In this document: positions 31,690-44,923 of the stretch, piece after piece
Layout of the letters: the number at the start of each line of letters is the position of its first letter
How positions within the stretch are numbered: the first letter of the stretch is position 1
Assembly (NCBI GenBank): GCA_043228905.1
Contig: JBHGNT010000010.1
Coordinates: forward strand, 16,430,001 to 16,494,000
DNA from: Azolla caroliniana
Taxonomy: Eukaryota > Polypodiophyta
DNA length: 64,000 nt
Reading direction: 5' to 3'
Translations under genes and position numbers: made by a program
The notes under the pieces: generated by a model
Database searches by the model: none
What the model was told of the DNA's origin: nothing
Seen by the model: only the letters and a program-made list of their open reading frames with translations

Positions 31690-34600
31690 ATGCCTGCAGA
31701 AGCTCGTGATCCCGTTGTGATCCCTGCAGGCGCCATGGCCGAATACGGAGTCAGCGCAAATTCCACATTATCTTCATGCGCAGACGATTCTGCATCACGA
31801 ATACTGTCTCCCTACATCTCTGTCTTCAAGGATGGGCATCTTATTGAATCTTTGAGTCTTGATCATGCCCATGACCAGTGTGTTCTCGTTGGCCGTCATA
31901 CCAACTGTGATATCATTCTTTCTCACCCTAGCATTAGCAGGCACCATCTCGAAATCCAAGTTCCTTATACCTCTCAGGAATTCCTTCTCACCGATCTTAA
32001 CTCAGGTAATCGTCTTTTTTTTTTGTCAAAACTGGTATGTCTATTCCCTTAAAATCCTTTCAGAGCTCCACATTTCATCAGATTTGCTATGTCTTTACTC
32101 ATAAGATTGCGTTTTTTTTATCTCTGATGAGTGTCGTAATCCTGTTAGAGCACATTCTAAACTTGTTCAAGGTTGTTTTAATCTTATGAAAGAATGAGAC
32201 AATCTTGTGCAAATGCATGGAAATCCATTTCATGAATCACCTAACCCCTGTGCAAGAACGTAGCAATCTTATGCAATGTTGTAAAAAATGTGTCAATCGT
32301 AAGTATATGAATATGGTGATCTCTGGTATGAATATGGTGTTCTTGTGGAAGAATATGGTAATATTGTCCAAGAAATATGGGAAATCTTTTGCAAGAATGA
32401 GGGATTTGTTTGAAGCTTATTCAATCCTCGTCTGTTATCACAGTCCATGGAACTTGGGTCAATGGAACTTCTCTTCCTCCTCTGAAGGTTGTGAAGGCCA
32501 AGGAAGGAGATTCTATTAGGCTTGGAGCTTCGTCTCGGACATATGTGCTTCAATGGCTTCCTTCTCCCACTCATCCACTTCCACAAGACGCAATTTCAAG
32601 TGAAGAGTTTTCGAAGATTAGCAGTAATTCACCACTGTCCTCTCATGTAGATTCAAAGGAGAAACATTCTTATCAGGATGAGGTTACAGAATCTATAGAA
32701 TCCGTGGGGGCACGACAACCATCTGCATTGAGTAATGTAAGAAATTAAGCTGATATTCTTATCTCTTCCATGGAATGTTTCTGATACTAATTTTCCAAAG
32801 TGCATGTTTGAAATCATGCTTGTTGGACTCAAATCGTAGGCTAAGTGTCTATTCGATTTCATCTGTACAATTTCTGCAGGAGATTCATAACGAGATCAAT
32901 ATGATTGATGAAACGGAGAAGGTTAGTCTTACCGTTCCCGAGACAAAGAATGACACAGAGACAGAAAGCAACGGAAATGGCTATAATCGTCTCTGCAACA
33001 ATAACGAACAGCAGGAGGAGAGATCACATGTGAATAACAATTCGTCCAGGCTATGGCTTCGTCGTACCAAACTCAACCCTCCTCCGCAACTCTTTACATC
33101 TGTACTAAGACCTTCAAATGCAATATTAGCAAGCTTGAATAGCATTAACACTGCGGCTCCTTCTGCTCCACCGATGCCATCGTGCTACTCTCTGAATGAT
33201 GTTGTTGCTCCTTCGGCCCCACCTCTTCCAGTCACGGCCTGTAGTTTCACTCCTATCATTGACGATGATCAGGAATTTCCTGAGAATCAGACATTCGAGA
33301 CTAGCCTGTTGGAAGACCAAATGAAAAGTAGATTCTGTATAACGAGAAAGATTCAAAAAGGTTCCTCAGATCCGGATTTAGAACTTGCAGGAGGAGAGAT
33401 ATCATTAGACACGCACGAGGACGACATAATGGATGGTTATGAATCTGACAAGGAGAATGAGAGCTGCGTTACAGCAGTGAAATATACGAAGAATTCGGAT
33501 GGGAATGTGAAAAGAAACTCAGTGTTAGCTCGTAATATTCGACGTGCTGCTGCTGGAACTGGATTCCCAGAATCTACGGCTGAAAAAATTCGTCCTTCAT
33601 TGCAGGATAATAGCAAGAAAGAGTATCCTGAAGAGGATATGGAGACCTATGCGTCTGACAAAGAAAACCAGACTCCTGCGTCACGATCCAATGTAGAAAC
33701 TAAAGAGAAGCATTCAGGAGGAAGAATTAATAATACAGGTGCAGGTTTACTCAGGTCGTCTGGTATCCCCATAGATCAGACAAAGGAATGCAGGGTTCCT
33801 TTTCAATGCTTACCATTACCAGCTAGCAGGCCCCCAGCTCCATCACTGAGCTACAGATCAGCTTCGATGGATCAAAAATGCAGAGAAACAAGTCCATCTC
33901 CTGTGGTGCAAACTTCTAATCTATCATTTAATGCCATGCAATAGAGGACTCGTTTCCTGTTTTTAAGTTTCCATTTTTACTTCCATTGTCATCTTTCTTT
34001 TTTCTTTAACAGTTTTCTGCTGTACGTTCTTGAACAGATGATGCAGACTGTGGATAATTCATTCATACAGAGGAAACTTCTGCAAGGAGTTCCTGCTAGA
34101 TGCGAGCAACGCCGTTTGTGGGACATCGTGGTGGATATGTCTTGCTTTCTCGATTCAGAGTCTTTCAAGGCCCTCAGATTACTAGAAGGAATAAGAGAGG
34201 TTCGCCTTATCGTGCCAAAAATAGGTAACAAAATGTCACACACATTATGCCGTTGATGAATATTCGACAGAGAATAGGTGGTCGTCTTCTAGCCAAATGC
34301 TAAACGATTGAGTTTGGTTGTTGCAGTGATAAGTGAGTTGGATTGCTTCAGAGCAGGAGCAGGGAAGGTACATCAAAAGGCATTGAAATGGATAGAATCA
34401 TGTATGGTCAAGCTTCCGTCATGGATCCACGTCCAGAGCTCTTCTGAGAGTATGACCGCTGTGACTCCACCTGGGTCTCCCTGTCTGCAGGAATTTCACT
34501 CTGCAGGAAGCTTCAATGGAGACCTTCTCCTCTCGCCAACAAATGCTGATCATGTCCTCAATTGTGCCATTCTCTTCAGCACCGTGGTCTCTCATGGGAA

Positions 34601-35259
34601 AGTTGCACTGCTTACGAATGACACAGCTTTGAGAATTAAGGCTATGGCAGAGGTTTGTTTAGATCCTGATTCCAAACCATCTTCAGTTGTTTCTTTTATA
34701 TTATCTTATGTGGATTATGAATGGCATGCTAGCAAATTTCAATTGACTTGTGGATAGCAAATTCATTTCAAGTTATCTCTAGTTGGTTTAGAGTTTTGAA
34801 GGCTTATTTGGGTTTTCAATGAATGGAGAATCGATTTCATTTCTTGTTCTGAAGCTTACCTGGTGTGATGTGACTTGACGCCATTTCCAGTTGATTCCCA
34901 GAGTTCTGTTCTCACTTATCTGATCTATCGTGAATGTGCAGGGATTGGTTTGCGATGCACCTCCTTTGTTCTGCGAGAGCTTGGTCAGTCCATACTCGGA
35001 TCGTTTCCTATGGTCTGGAAGCCTTGCCCATGGATATAACAACTCATCAGAGAACGCATGGCATGTGAAGAGTACGTCTGCTTTAGCACCGAGTGTAATA
35101 ACGTCATCAGATGGAAGCGGTAACAGACAATCGGGTATATTGATGGATACAATGAGAGCTATGGCTACTTATGGGAAGCATCATCATCATCATGCTGTGG
35201 AAGGTCTGAATAAGCAATGCGGCAAACAAGCTAAAGGTCTAAAGCTTGTTTTAACCTAA
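31690..35259 (+). CDS. PS1: PS1-like protein: N-terminal FHA domain + C-terminal PIN domain
   Basis: Proposed exons: 31690-32005, 32444-32736, 32880-33902, 34038-34224, 34327-34652 and 34942-35259, 820 aa in total, phases consistent. The FHA domain (about residues 43-140) shows GRHTNCDIILSHPSISRHHLEI, and after the first splice HGTWVNG and a GDSIRLG-type strand. The middle (about 200-540) is low complexity, with Asp-Lys-Glu-Asn motifs (YESDKENE, YASDKENQ). The PINc domain (about 555-700) shows DIVVDMSCFLDSE, then VISELDCFRAG, and LTNDTALRIKAMAE, carrying the scattered acidic residues of PIN nucleases. This FHA+PIN pair is typical of plant PARALLEL SPINDLE 1, needed for correct meiosis II spindle orientation in pollen mother cells; loss gives dyads and unreduced pollen in Arabidopsis. 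The exon 3 donor (GT at 33903) is the least certain boundary. Without it, the frame hits a stop at 33944. Confidence 0.9.
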
Positions 35260-36883
35260 CTTCATAAACTGAGCAGAACTAGCTTGTCTTGACCTAAAAA
35301 CCCCTGGCCTATTGAAAGTTATAAGCATAGCAAAGCTCCTCTTGGACCTGAAGTCTTTGCGAGCTTCTCTCAAGTCGAAGGCCTCGCTGGAGATATGAAG
35401 TATGAAGTTTGAGAAGACATGTCTGAATTGGACGCAGATTCAGCTATAAAAGTATAATATTGGTGTGAGTAAATAATTTGTTTAGGTGCTGCTACCCTGA
35501 GCACCTCCATTCCTTCCTTCCCTTTTTTCTTTGATTGCTCATTCATCCTGTTAGATCGATTGATATGTGGTCTACCATTCTGTAAAACTCTCGATTTTTA
35601 CTATAAACTATATATATATTCATCACAACGTGTTCCATTCTATGAATTTGTACTATGTTATATTTCATCCCCATTCATCGTTAATTCAGTTGTAACATGA
35701 AATTCCTCGTGAGGAACTCAATTACACACTTCAATTAGGCAGTTCTAGCACCAATACACAGGAGTAAAGAAGTGCAAGATTGACGAATGATCCAAACAAT
35801 ATATGGGCAATAGGAGAAATACACCGGTAGAAAGATTTACAAATTACTAGTAATTGAAATCCAGCATGTAGGAAATCATAATAATATTCGTTAAAATATG
35901 CACGTCCAGGCTAAGAAAGAATATCGCTACTTTTTAAAACTGAGAATCCGCGAAGTTTAAATGGATAAATGAGCGTCCAGAAATCTATTAGACGAGAGAT
36001 CCTGGTCAAAAGAAGATGCAGAATTGTAATTAATTACAGACAGTTGAAACTCGATTAGTTATACTTGAAACATAGGACTAGTTATACACCTTATTGCAAT
36101 ATACGTTCCTTGATCATGTATGCACATCAATTCGTCTACAACAGTATAAGAGATCAAAACAATAACAGTAAGACATCACAACATTACTTTGATCCCATGC
36201 TTGTGCAAGACGCACTATATAAGAAATATTCTTTATAAAGACATCCGAACACTCAATATTTACAACGCAAAGTTTCTTTCTTATTTTCTTCATAGAAAAG
36301 GCTCTTTCAAGGTAAAATCTCTGCAATATTCTCCTCTAACCAAATGGCTAGGGAAGAATCGCGGAATTACACAGCTAGAATGGCCATAAAGAAAGAAAGA
36401 TGAACGCAGAACAAGCAGGCAAAGTCGCAATTCAGTACCATAGCTCGAAACACCACGTTCTCTCGATTGATTTAACTGAGATTACAAGACCTTAGTATAT
36501 ATTTATATATGTGTGACAAAATAAGCAGCAGCAATTTGGTATTTGAAGCAATAAATTCTGATACAAAAGTTGTAGCAGAAGATGACACCGTGCCGAAACG
36601 TTGTGTGATATACCTCGCAAAAAGTGGAACATTGCAGGAACGTCGTGAAAAAACCGTGTAGAAAACTTTGTAAAGCAACTCTGCGTAGTTGTGTGAATAA
36701 AAAGCGTACTTTGAAAAGAAAACGAGAAGAAACTGTATAACGTGAGACAACGTGGAGAAAGTTTGCATAAAATTGTTAGTTTGAGACAAGGCGCAGACAC
36801 AGTGCAACGTGAAGAAGCTTTGCAAAAACCGTGTTGTGTGTAGGGTTGTACCTCTTAGGAGCATGCATCTGTATAATAGTGTA
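35260..36883. other. 3' flank of PS1-like gene; no gene seen
   Basis: PS1 3' UTR and AT-rich intergenic sequence. Minus-strand frames at 36472-37056 and 36492-36800 overlap each other, have no recognisable motif and are treated as chance. Confidence 0.5.
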
Positions 36884-37333
36884 TCACTGTACTGAGTCCC
36901 ACAGCGGGAATTGCACTGCAGATGATCCAAGAGGGGATGTCCGAGAAAGAGGAGACGAGCAGAAATGGCCATTGACATGTCGAGGATGGTGATGGTGAGA
37001 GGGAGAATGGAACGCGAGCATTTCCATTGCTTTAGCGAGGTGCTCATCTTCCTCACGAACTTTTATGACCTGAAGGTGGAGAGTGCGGTGATAACGATGA
37101 GGGGGAGCCACTGTGTCACGGCTTTCACTAATCCTCGAGATAATTGAAATCATCTCAGAATTTGGTGGGATAAGAACAGAAGCATTGTTAGCCAAAGATT
37201 TGTTCAGAGAGCTGGATGGCGAAGAGGATGCAGAAAAGGAAGGCAAAGAAGATGAAGAGGACGAAGATGATGATGAAGAAGAAGAAGAAGATGATGATGA
37301 TGATGATGACGAATGAGCAGCAAGGGACTCCAT
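36884..37333 (-). CDS. Hypothetical protein with N-terminal poly-Ser tract
   Basis: A 149-codon open frame starting MESLAAHSS followed by about 22 serines (a trinucleotide repeat on the DNA). It then has a non-repetitive segment NKSLANNASVLIPPN, MISIISRISESRD, HYHRTLH-like and REEDEHLAKAMEMLAFHSP. The central part looks protein-like (amphipathic, with REEDEHLAKAMEML) rather than random, but I do not recognise a family. A TATA-like 'tatataaattt' on this strand lies at about 37770-37785, compatible with a leader of about 400 nt. The reading could also be a chance frame across a (TCA/TCT)n microsatellite. Confidence 0.35.
   Translation of the reverse strand: MESLAAHSSSSSSSSSSSSSSSSSSSSSSLPSFSASSSPSSSLNKSLANNASVLIPPNSEMISIISRISESRDTVAPPHRYHRTLHLQVIKVREEDEHLAKAMEMLAFHSPSHHHHPRHVNGHFCSSPLSRTSPLGSSAVQFPLWDSVQ
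37240..37316 (+). repeat. GAA/GAT trinucleotide microsatellite
   Basis: Mixed (GAA)n(GAT)n tract. On the minus strand it is the poly-Ser codon run of the hypothetical ORF. Confidence 0.8.
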
Positions 37334-37739
37334 GGTTTATTATTTAGATCAGTAGGCAGTGGTGTATATAGTAAGCCAAAAAAAGAAGCAGCAGCAGTTA
37401 TGGCAACATCCAGCTTCTTTTTTTACTTCTTAGAGAATCGTTCAGGAGCTAATTCAAGAAGATTTGTATTCTGTTTGTTGCTGGCGATGGTGATGGTGAT
37501 GGTGACGAGCGTAGTGGTCAGCGATGGCGTGATCTGCAGGTGAGGAAGAAGAAGAGGAAAAGGAAGAGGAGATAGAAGCAGAGAAGGAAGCTATGGCGAG
37601 CATCGCCTGATAGGCCGCCTGCTCCTTCTTCGTCTTCTTCGCCTGCTTCTGCGAGGATCGCTTTATACACAGCGTTTGACGAGGATCGACGCGGGCGACG
37701 GAGAGAAGAATGAAGAAGAAAGAACCACCACATTCTCTG

Positions 37740-40700
37740 TGTATGTGCAGTAGAGAGAGAGAGAGAAAGATATATATAAATTTATTTATATATTAAATTA
37801 ACATTAGTATTCTCCATTTCTTTTAATGCTTTTATTTTTATTTTTCTGGTTGAATCTTTTAATTTAAAAAGGCAATTAAAACGAATTTAAAAACAGGTGG
37901 GTTTATGAATAATGTGGCGATGGTGCAGAAAATAAAGTGAATACATAAATAGGATAAATAATTAAAATTGTTATTATTATAATTAGGAGTAATAATTTAA
38001 GGAGACAACCGACCCCGTGAGCGGTTATATAAAAACAAACAAAAAACACACCACCTCCGCATCATAAATTTATTATATATTTCTTTCTTTATTTATTTCT
38101 CTGTTTTTTTATTAAACAAATACTGTAGTTTATTTATTTATTTGTTTAATGTTTTTTGGGCTTCTTGGCCTTCTTCTTTTTGCGTCTATTATTATTTATT
38201 AGTTATTAATTCTCTGCCGCAAAGTTTCTTGATTTATATTACTAATATGAACACCATTTTAAAACCCAATATATAAATAAATTAATAAATATATGTATCA
38301 TCCAAAATAAATTCCCACGGTAATTTATTTTTCCCAATATGTAAATAATTCTTTATATTTATTTGTAATGAGCATGCTTTGTTTGTTTTGGAGTTCATCT
38401 TTCATTCCTCATTCAAGAAGCCCATGATCATATCATATCATTATGATCATCCCATGCACTTGCATTTGAATGGTGTTCTATTCCGAGGAGGAGCCTGGAG
38501 GGTGTGGGATTGAATCGACATATCATTGACACTCCCATTGATCCATCTGCCAAACCCAACATGCATCATTCGAAGAAAGATTTTAGAAAGACTTTCGCGT
38601 TTTCCTTCCGCTAGGAAAAAGCCTACACACTTGCACTCCTATCTCGAAACGTTCACAACTGCTTAGGAGAAACGTTCACAATCTATGTATAGCAAAAAAA
38701 CAGAAGAAGAAGAAGAAGAAGAAGTATTGGGACATCTCTATATTTTGGTCGAGACCATTTCAATCAAATATGACAAAAGTTTCAGGAAAAAAAACACACT
38801 AGGTGTTGCCTCGTTGTTTTTGCTCGAATGCGATGCTAAATTAAGCTTTGGAAGCGGTCATAGAGCTGATCAAAGCTAAAAAGATAATAAAAATGAACGT
38901 AAGTAGTTTGTTCGTGCTCAACAATGCTAACAAACAATACCCACTTTCGTTTTGCATTCTAGCCCTCAACTAGGAGATGCTTTCTTTGAAGACCCACTCG
39001 AAATAAATCATTACATCGAATTTTGTGTATGGAAGAGAAATCATGATGAAATCATTTCAAGAGAGTGCTTGATGCTTCGTTATGAATTATAAGTTTGTTC
39101 AATTTTCCAAATGCATGTTTTCTTGATGAGGGTTTGAATGTTAAAATATGGTGATTCATATGTGCTCTAAAATCCTCATTTATTCATTCAGTATGTTGGA
39201 GTTGCTCTTTTAAAAAGTTTTTGTTCCTTATAAGTCATCTCATCATTGGCTTGAAATGGAGAACTCTAATACGTCAACTAAGCTATCATTTGTATACTGC
39301 TATCTGTGTATATTCAATATACTTTTGATAGGTGCCACATACTCTTAATTGATACCTAACATGGCTCATTCTTATTGATTGTGCTCCATAATCCAATGTT
39401 ATGCATAAAAGTCTTTTTAGAGATATTAGTGGTATGACATAACAATAATATTGCATATGATGACATTTGGGAGGAGAGGTGTCTATGTCACTTGCTAAAA
39501 TATATCGTTAGTTGGTATTGCATAAATGATTTGTGGCATGTGGATTCAAGGAGGAAGTTGTGTCATGATGTATCACTTATTTGCTTTAATGTTGAATTTT
39601 GACCCATGGAACACTTGTCGATGGTGCATTATTATCAAATCGTCAACATTATATTGCGATGAAATGTCTTCCAATGTTTTGGAGCATGGACGTGTCTTAG
39701 GGTAAATGAAATATCATCATCCATCTAAATATATAGTATATGTAAAAGTATAGGTGTGTTAGTGTGCTTAACTCAATTTAACAATGTTGTTTACATTCTC
39801 CATAAGACAAACTTTGCCTTACTAAGTGCCCAATTTAATCATTTCTAATCTTGATTCTTATTGTTGGTATTGTTGCACTCACAATGATGGGTTGTTTCTT
39901 ACATGGTGATTTGATGTTGCGACTCAGCAAGGAAAAGATTATGCACCATTGATGGAAGTCAATTGTCAAACCATCATTAATAAATATTAGACTAAAGTAT
40001 GTGTTACTCAATTAAAAATGGGAAGGTGTCTTGTATGAACAAGATATTCAATAATAATCAATCAAGTATGAAGTGATCATTGTCATATGTTTGTTTGTGA
40101 CCCAACCATCTCATCATAAAATATGATACCAATACGCTCAATGGAACATTTGTTTTATTTATGCATGCATATAAGCCTATTCGGGTTCTTGAATACACAA
40201 TATATTTGCGTTGTGGAAAAATATTAGCGTCAATGCTATGACACTATTTTTTATGAGAATTGTTAGTGGTGCATAATCTCAAACCAAAATGATGAAGAAA
40301 CAATTCAACGAGAGAATTTGTTGGTCCTACATGATTTCAAACTAAACTTATAGTTATGAACTAATTCTTACATACATTAGTCAAGACTTGAGGCCATAAC
40401 TGTAGTATTGAAAAGTGCACTTGCACCATCATGCTAAAAAAATAATTTAATTTAGGAATGTTGATAAGAATTAACTTCCTCAGTTTGTAAACTATGAATT
40501 GTGGGGATGTTAAAGCCTTTTTTTATGATGAATGAAAAATATGTTCTTATGATGTGCTTTGGCAGATAATGCACTCGTTAACCTTATGTCAATTGTGCAA
40601 CTACACTATGTTAATATGATTATATTGGAGAAATTGATATTGTTATAGGTGGATTTGTTTCCTCGTCGTGCTTTTCTCTATTGCTCTTTCTTTAGTTTGT

Positions 40701-43100
40701 ATATGCTTTGCATGCTAATAATTCTCCATTTTAACACTTTGCTTTCAACTTGTAAATGCAAATAATTGAGTTCTCGATACGGTCACCCTTACTAAACAAC
40801 CATACACACTTGCAATTGCATTTTATTTCTATTCAAGGTATTTCTAGTGTATAAGCTTGTGCATTTATCTAAAAACAATACCGAGGTGAAATATGGATCC
40901 AATTCAAATTATTGATTTGGAGATTCTAAAATATCATATTTCCTAGCCAATAATAATTCAACTTAATGCATTTAGGGCGTTATCACAACTTTAGGGTTGT
41001 AGTAATAAATTAACATAAAAATACATCCACCTTGCGATTCATTTATTGACATTGGCGCGCTAACAACTAAAAGTGATGTTAATATTTATCCACTTTGACA
41101 AATCTTACATCCAAGAAACGTTCATTAAGGGTATCCACACAACAAATGCAATATTGTCAAGTTTAGATATTTTCAATAAGGACTCATTTAACAAGGTTAT
41201 AACATACTTCAAAGTTCATATCATGACATGGCCATTCCAAGCACCATACAATTTATTGAGAATCTCAATCATAACAACTATTCTAAGCATCCATACCACC
41301 TACAAAGTGCTTACTTATAAATAAATTACACACAATGGGCATCCAAACTAGACCTTTGTGTTTTCTTTCAGAGCGCCTATTCATGCAATAATTTCTTCTC
41401 TTCACAAGCTTCATGACATTTGGATATTGCTTTTGCACTTTATGTATGAAGACTCTCACTATGACTACCATACAAAGATTCTACACTAGAAACTTACACA
41501 AGAGTATTATAGTGATAATACCTTCACACAATCCAATGGAACATGTAGCAAAAGTGCATATGATTAAAGATTTGAACACATGCATAAAAAGTATATGAGT
41601 GACAACTTCATCACATATGGGAATTGGCCATCACCATATCATGACCACGCTAAACTATGAAATGGACATGACATTGTAAAAAAGAAAACACCCCTGATAT
41701 AGTCAAAATGAAAATATTAGAATATTTACCTTGATTCCATCACGATTGAAAACATGATCCACTTATGGCATCTTTCAAAATCTTATTCTCCATTATTAGC
41801 ATTGCATGGATTTATGTGTACTCTACTTGTTTCATCAAGTTGTTTATACCAAGAGATTTTGTACCCAACCACAACATGAAGGCGTCGTCTTGCATCAACT
41901 AAGAGACTTATATATTCCTCCCTATTTGATTAGACAAAGCATTTCATGGACTAGTTTATGAGTTTATGTTATTAAATGGTAAATCTAAATACTATGAGAT
42001 TTTGCAACCTTAAGGTTGTGGGGCTAAGTCTCAAACAATAATTCTTCACATTTAGTTTGAGAGTTATCGAAGTGCTTCACATTTTCCATTCAAGATCATG
42101 CACACTAACAATTTGTTCCTAAAAAATCGCTTTTACATTTTCAACCCTCCCACCCAACCCGAGGGTTGAAAATGCTACAACGTTACCTTACAATGGAGAA
42201 TTCTAATGAAAGTGACAAAATTCTATTTTTTTTTCGTAAGTGGGTTGGTTTTGTTACTTATACTTTCAAAACTTTTCCATTTGGGATTAATATATTTATT
42301 TTCCTTATTTAAGGAAGATGGAGAGATTTGTTGATAAAGTTGATGCACATTGATGATTTATTGTCGATAGTAGTAAATCGTTGGTAAATATCACATGAGA
42401 ATTGTTTCTCCTTCTATAAGTGTGAAATTATCTCAGAAAAACAAATTGAAATTTGTGGCCATAGAAAGAATGGCTTTTTAACAGAAATCCCTACGTCAAC
42501 ACTAATGATTTATTTATTTATTTCCAAAAAAACACTAATGGTTTGTTGTCGCTAATAGCAAATTGTCAACCATCATTTGTAAACATCACATGACAATTGT
42601 TCTCCTTCTACATATGTGAAGTTATCTTAGATAAACAAATTGAATTTATTGCCATAAAAAAAAGTTTGTTAATAGAAATTCCCTATGCCAAGATTTTGAT
42701 TTTATATGTTTTGTTGGGGTCGAACAATGTCATCACATAACATGTTGCCTTTAATAATTAGAAGTTAGAACATTTCCTTTGCAATGTATTACTTTCCCTA
42801 TTTTCTTTAAGATAGTATACATGGACAAATTCCTTTCTATCAACATCCTAAAATTTTACAAAACTTATTTTCAATTGTATAAATTGAAGGTATGAAGCGT
42901 CATTGTCTCCACGAATTTCATAAATATACAAATTTAGGCTTATAGACAAAGCTTATCTTAGCGGGGGTTTAGTTAGCCCCTTAGAAGCATTCAAAATTGC
43001 TACTCTAGGTAGTGTGTCATTGTGCTTATGTTGAGGCTTTTGTGAGTTATATCAATAGTTTTCTTACGTTCGTCCCCAATATATTTTGTATAGAGAGAAA
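37740..43100. other. Long AT-rich gene-free region
   Basis: No supportable gene. 37750-38350 is extremely A+T rich with many 'atttattta' stretches. A short (GAA)n is at 38702-38721. From 38.9 to 43.0 kb the text is AT-rich with short repeated phrases (for example 'aatggtttgttgtcgctaatagcaaattgtc' near 42536 echoing 42357-42384), suggesting old, decayed transposon DNA I cannot classify. Confidence 0.5.
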
Positions 43101-43347
43101 CTACCATTCTCCAAGTGGAATATGTGGGATTTGGAAATGTGGCACTACTCAATACATATATTGACTCCTAGTCTAGTATTGAGTATCTTATGAGAGGTGA
43201 AGGCACTCAAGGTGTCTTGGTCGGCTTATGTGTATGAAGTGAGCCGACTAATGTGGAAGTGAGTATGGATCTAGTTGTTGAGTTATCTAGCAAGCAATGG
43301 ATGGATCATGGAGATATGAGGCAATGTTCCTATTCAGAGAGTATACA

Positions 43348-43385
<38 letters not shown>

Positions 43386-43888
43386 CACAATTTTGGGTTC
43401 AAGAAGATGGTTGCACTATTAATCCCACTAACTCACTTTTACAAGTCACTGACTCTCACTCTCATAGTTAGGTTAACTAAGCCCTAACTTGTGAGGACAT
43501 GTTCACATTAGGAATACAAGGGTTGGGTGGAGTAGGACTTTTAGTCCAACAAGAGGCAACATCATTCAACTTTAAGGGGAGTGTGAAACTGGTATCATTG
43601 ACTCTAAATTCATGGTAGCTTGGTTAAAGCTTAACTATAAGAGTAGGTAAATTGAGTCTTGTAATGAAGTTCAGCGGATAATTTAATAGAAAGTTGAGTC
43701 TCTTGAGCAAAATGACCTCTTTGTGTAACAATCTTCTCGTTTTCCTCTCTCGGCATATTATGTGTTGAACAGTGCACAACCTTCTCTTCTTGTCATCTTT
43801 GATGTTTGCCTAATATATCAACTAATCCTATTTGCTTCCATGCTACAAGTTGGCCAAGACATCACCATTGTCTTTTCATTCTTCAACT
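43100..43888 (+). mobile_element. Possible 5' LTR remnant of plus-strand copia element C
   Basis: This stretch lies directly before a primer-binding-site-like 'tggtattagaatgg' and contains (GA)n at about 43350-43382. Its left limit is not defined and no second copy of this LTR is in the window, so the assignment rests on position only. Confidence 0.3.
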
Positions 43889-43913
43889 GGTATTAGAATG
43901 GTCGTAGTCCGGC

Positions 43914-43977
<64 letters not shown>

Positions 43978-44227
43978 CAAGGAGAAAGAATCTGTTAAAG
44001 GAAAGGATCATGCCAACAATATTATTTCCAAAAGAAGATGGCATCGACATCTGACACTGGTGTGGAAATCCAGAAATTTGATGGCAAAAACTTTGCCCTT
44101 TGGAAGGAGATGATGCAGGATGTGTTAATCATCCGATGTCAAGTTGAAGCAATACGACACAACAACAAGCCAACTTTAGTGACCGCAAAAGAATGACGAT
44201 CTTTGGATGAAATGGCCAGATCAACCA
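43889..44227 (+). mobile_element. Copia element C: PBS-like site and gag start
   Basis: 'tggtattagaatgg' (43889) resembles the copia primer-binding site complementary to initiator tRNA-Met (TGGTATCAGAGC). It is followed by a (CAA)n tract (43912-43977) and a plus-strand frame reading FDGKNFALWKEMMQDVL, the typical copia gag opening (F-[DN]-G-x-N-[FY]-x-x-W-K). The gag stops abruptly at 44228, where copia A's LTR begins, so element A inserted into C. Confidence 0.65.
43912..43977 (+). repeat. (CAA)n microsatellite
   Basis: An uninterrupted CAA run of about 22 units between the PBS-like site and the gag start of copia C. Confidence 0.9.
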
Positions 44228-44289
44228 TGTAAAGAATCAAGAGATGGATTCTTGTGAAGCGGAAGAGATGTGAGTTATGTGTGTGAAGC

Positions 44290-44359
<70 letters not shown>

Positions 44360-44651
44360 TAGAGAATACGCAAGGTAAAAGTATATTGACAAAGGAGAAA
44401 GACTCAACATTATACAAGGTGGGAGGAGGGTGCTTTATGTAGTCACCTTCTCTCTTCATTAACTACAAGACTCATGGAGCATGGGGAATGTGAAAGCTCA
44501 TAAGTTATGTGTCATAGAATATGATTCTATGACTCATACTAAATGCTAGAATACAAAGTGGTGACTTAATGGTGACTCTTGACCGTTGGAGTGTCTATTC
44601 ACTCTCAAGGTGAGTTCACACACTAGACCAAGTTGAGCTTGATTCTCAACA
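44228..44651 (-). repeat. 3' LTR of copia A
   Basis: On the minus strand it starts TGTTGAGAATC at 44651 and ends GATTCTTTACA at 44228, so it has TG...CA ends with an imperfect terminal inverted repeat. It contains a (GA)n run of about 60 bp (44292-44354 on the plus strand) and a 23-bp palindrome (44511-44533). It is preceded on its own strand by a G-rich polypurine tract. About 190 bp of it differ from the copia D LTR at only a few positions. Confidence 0.85.
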
Positions 44652-44923
44652 TGCCCCCTCAAGCTCAAGTCGGGTCGGTTTCAGACGGTATCTGAAATCC
44701 GCTTCGACTCGCGTTCCGGTGTCCGCGTTGACTCGCATCGACTTGCTTTATGCGGAGTTGCGGAATCCGTGCTCCAACTTGCGTTGTGCATAGTTGTGAA
44801 GTCTGTGCTTCGGCTTGCGTCTTTCTTCGCGGCTTTGAGCGGTAGATCGACTCTTCGCAGCTTCGTTGCGTGGTTTCGGAATCCACACGTTATTGCGTAA
44901 TGTGCGGTTGCGGAATCTACGCG

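Noticed and set aside
36472-37056. 194-codon minus frame
   Set aside because: Overlaps the poly-Ser ORF in another frame, no recognisable domain, AT-rich 3' half; probably chance.
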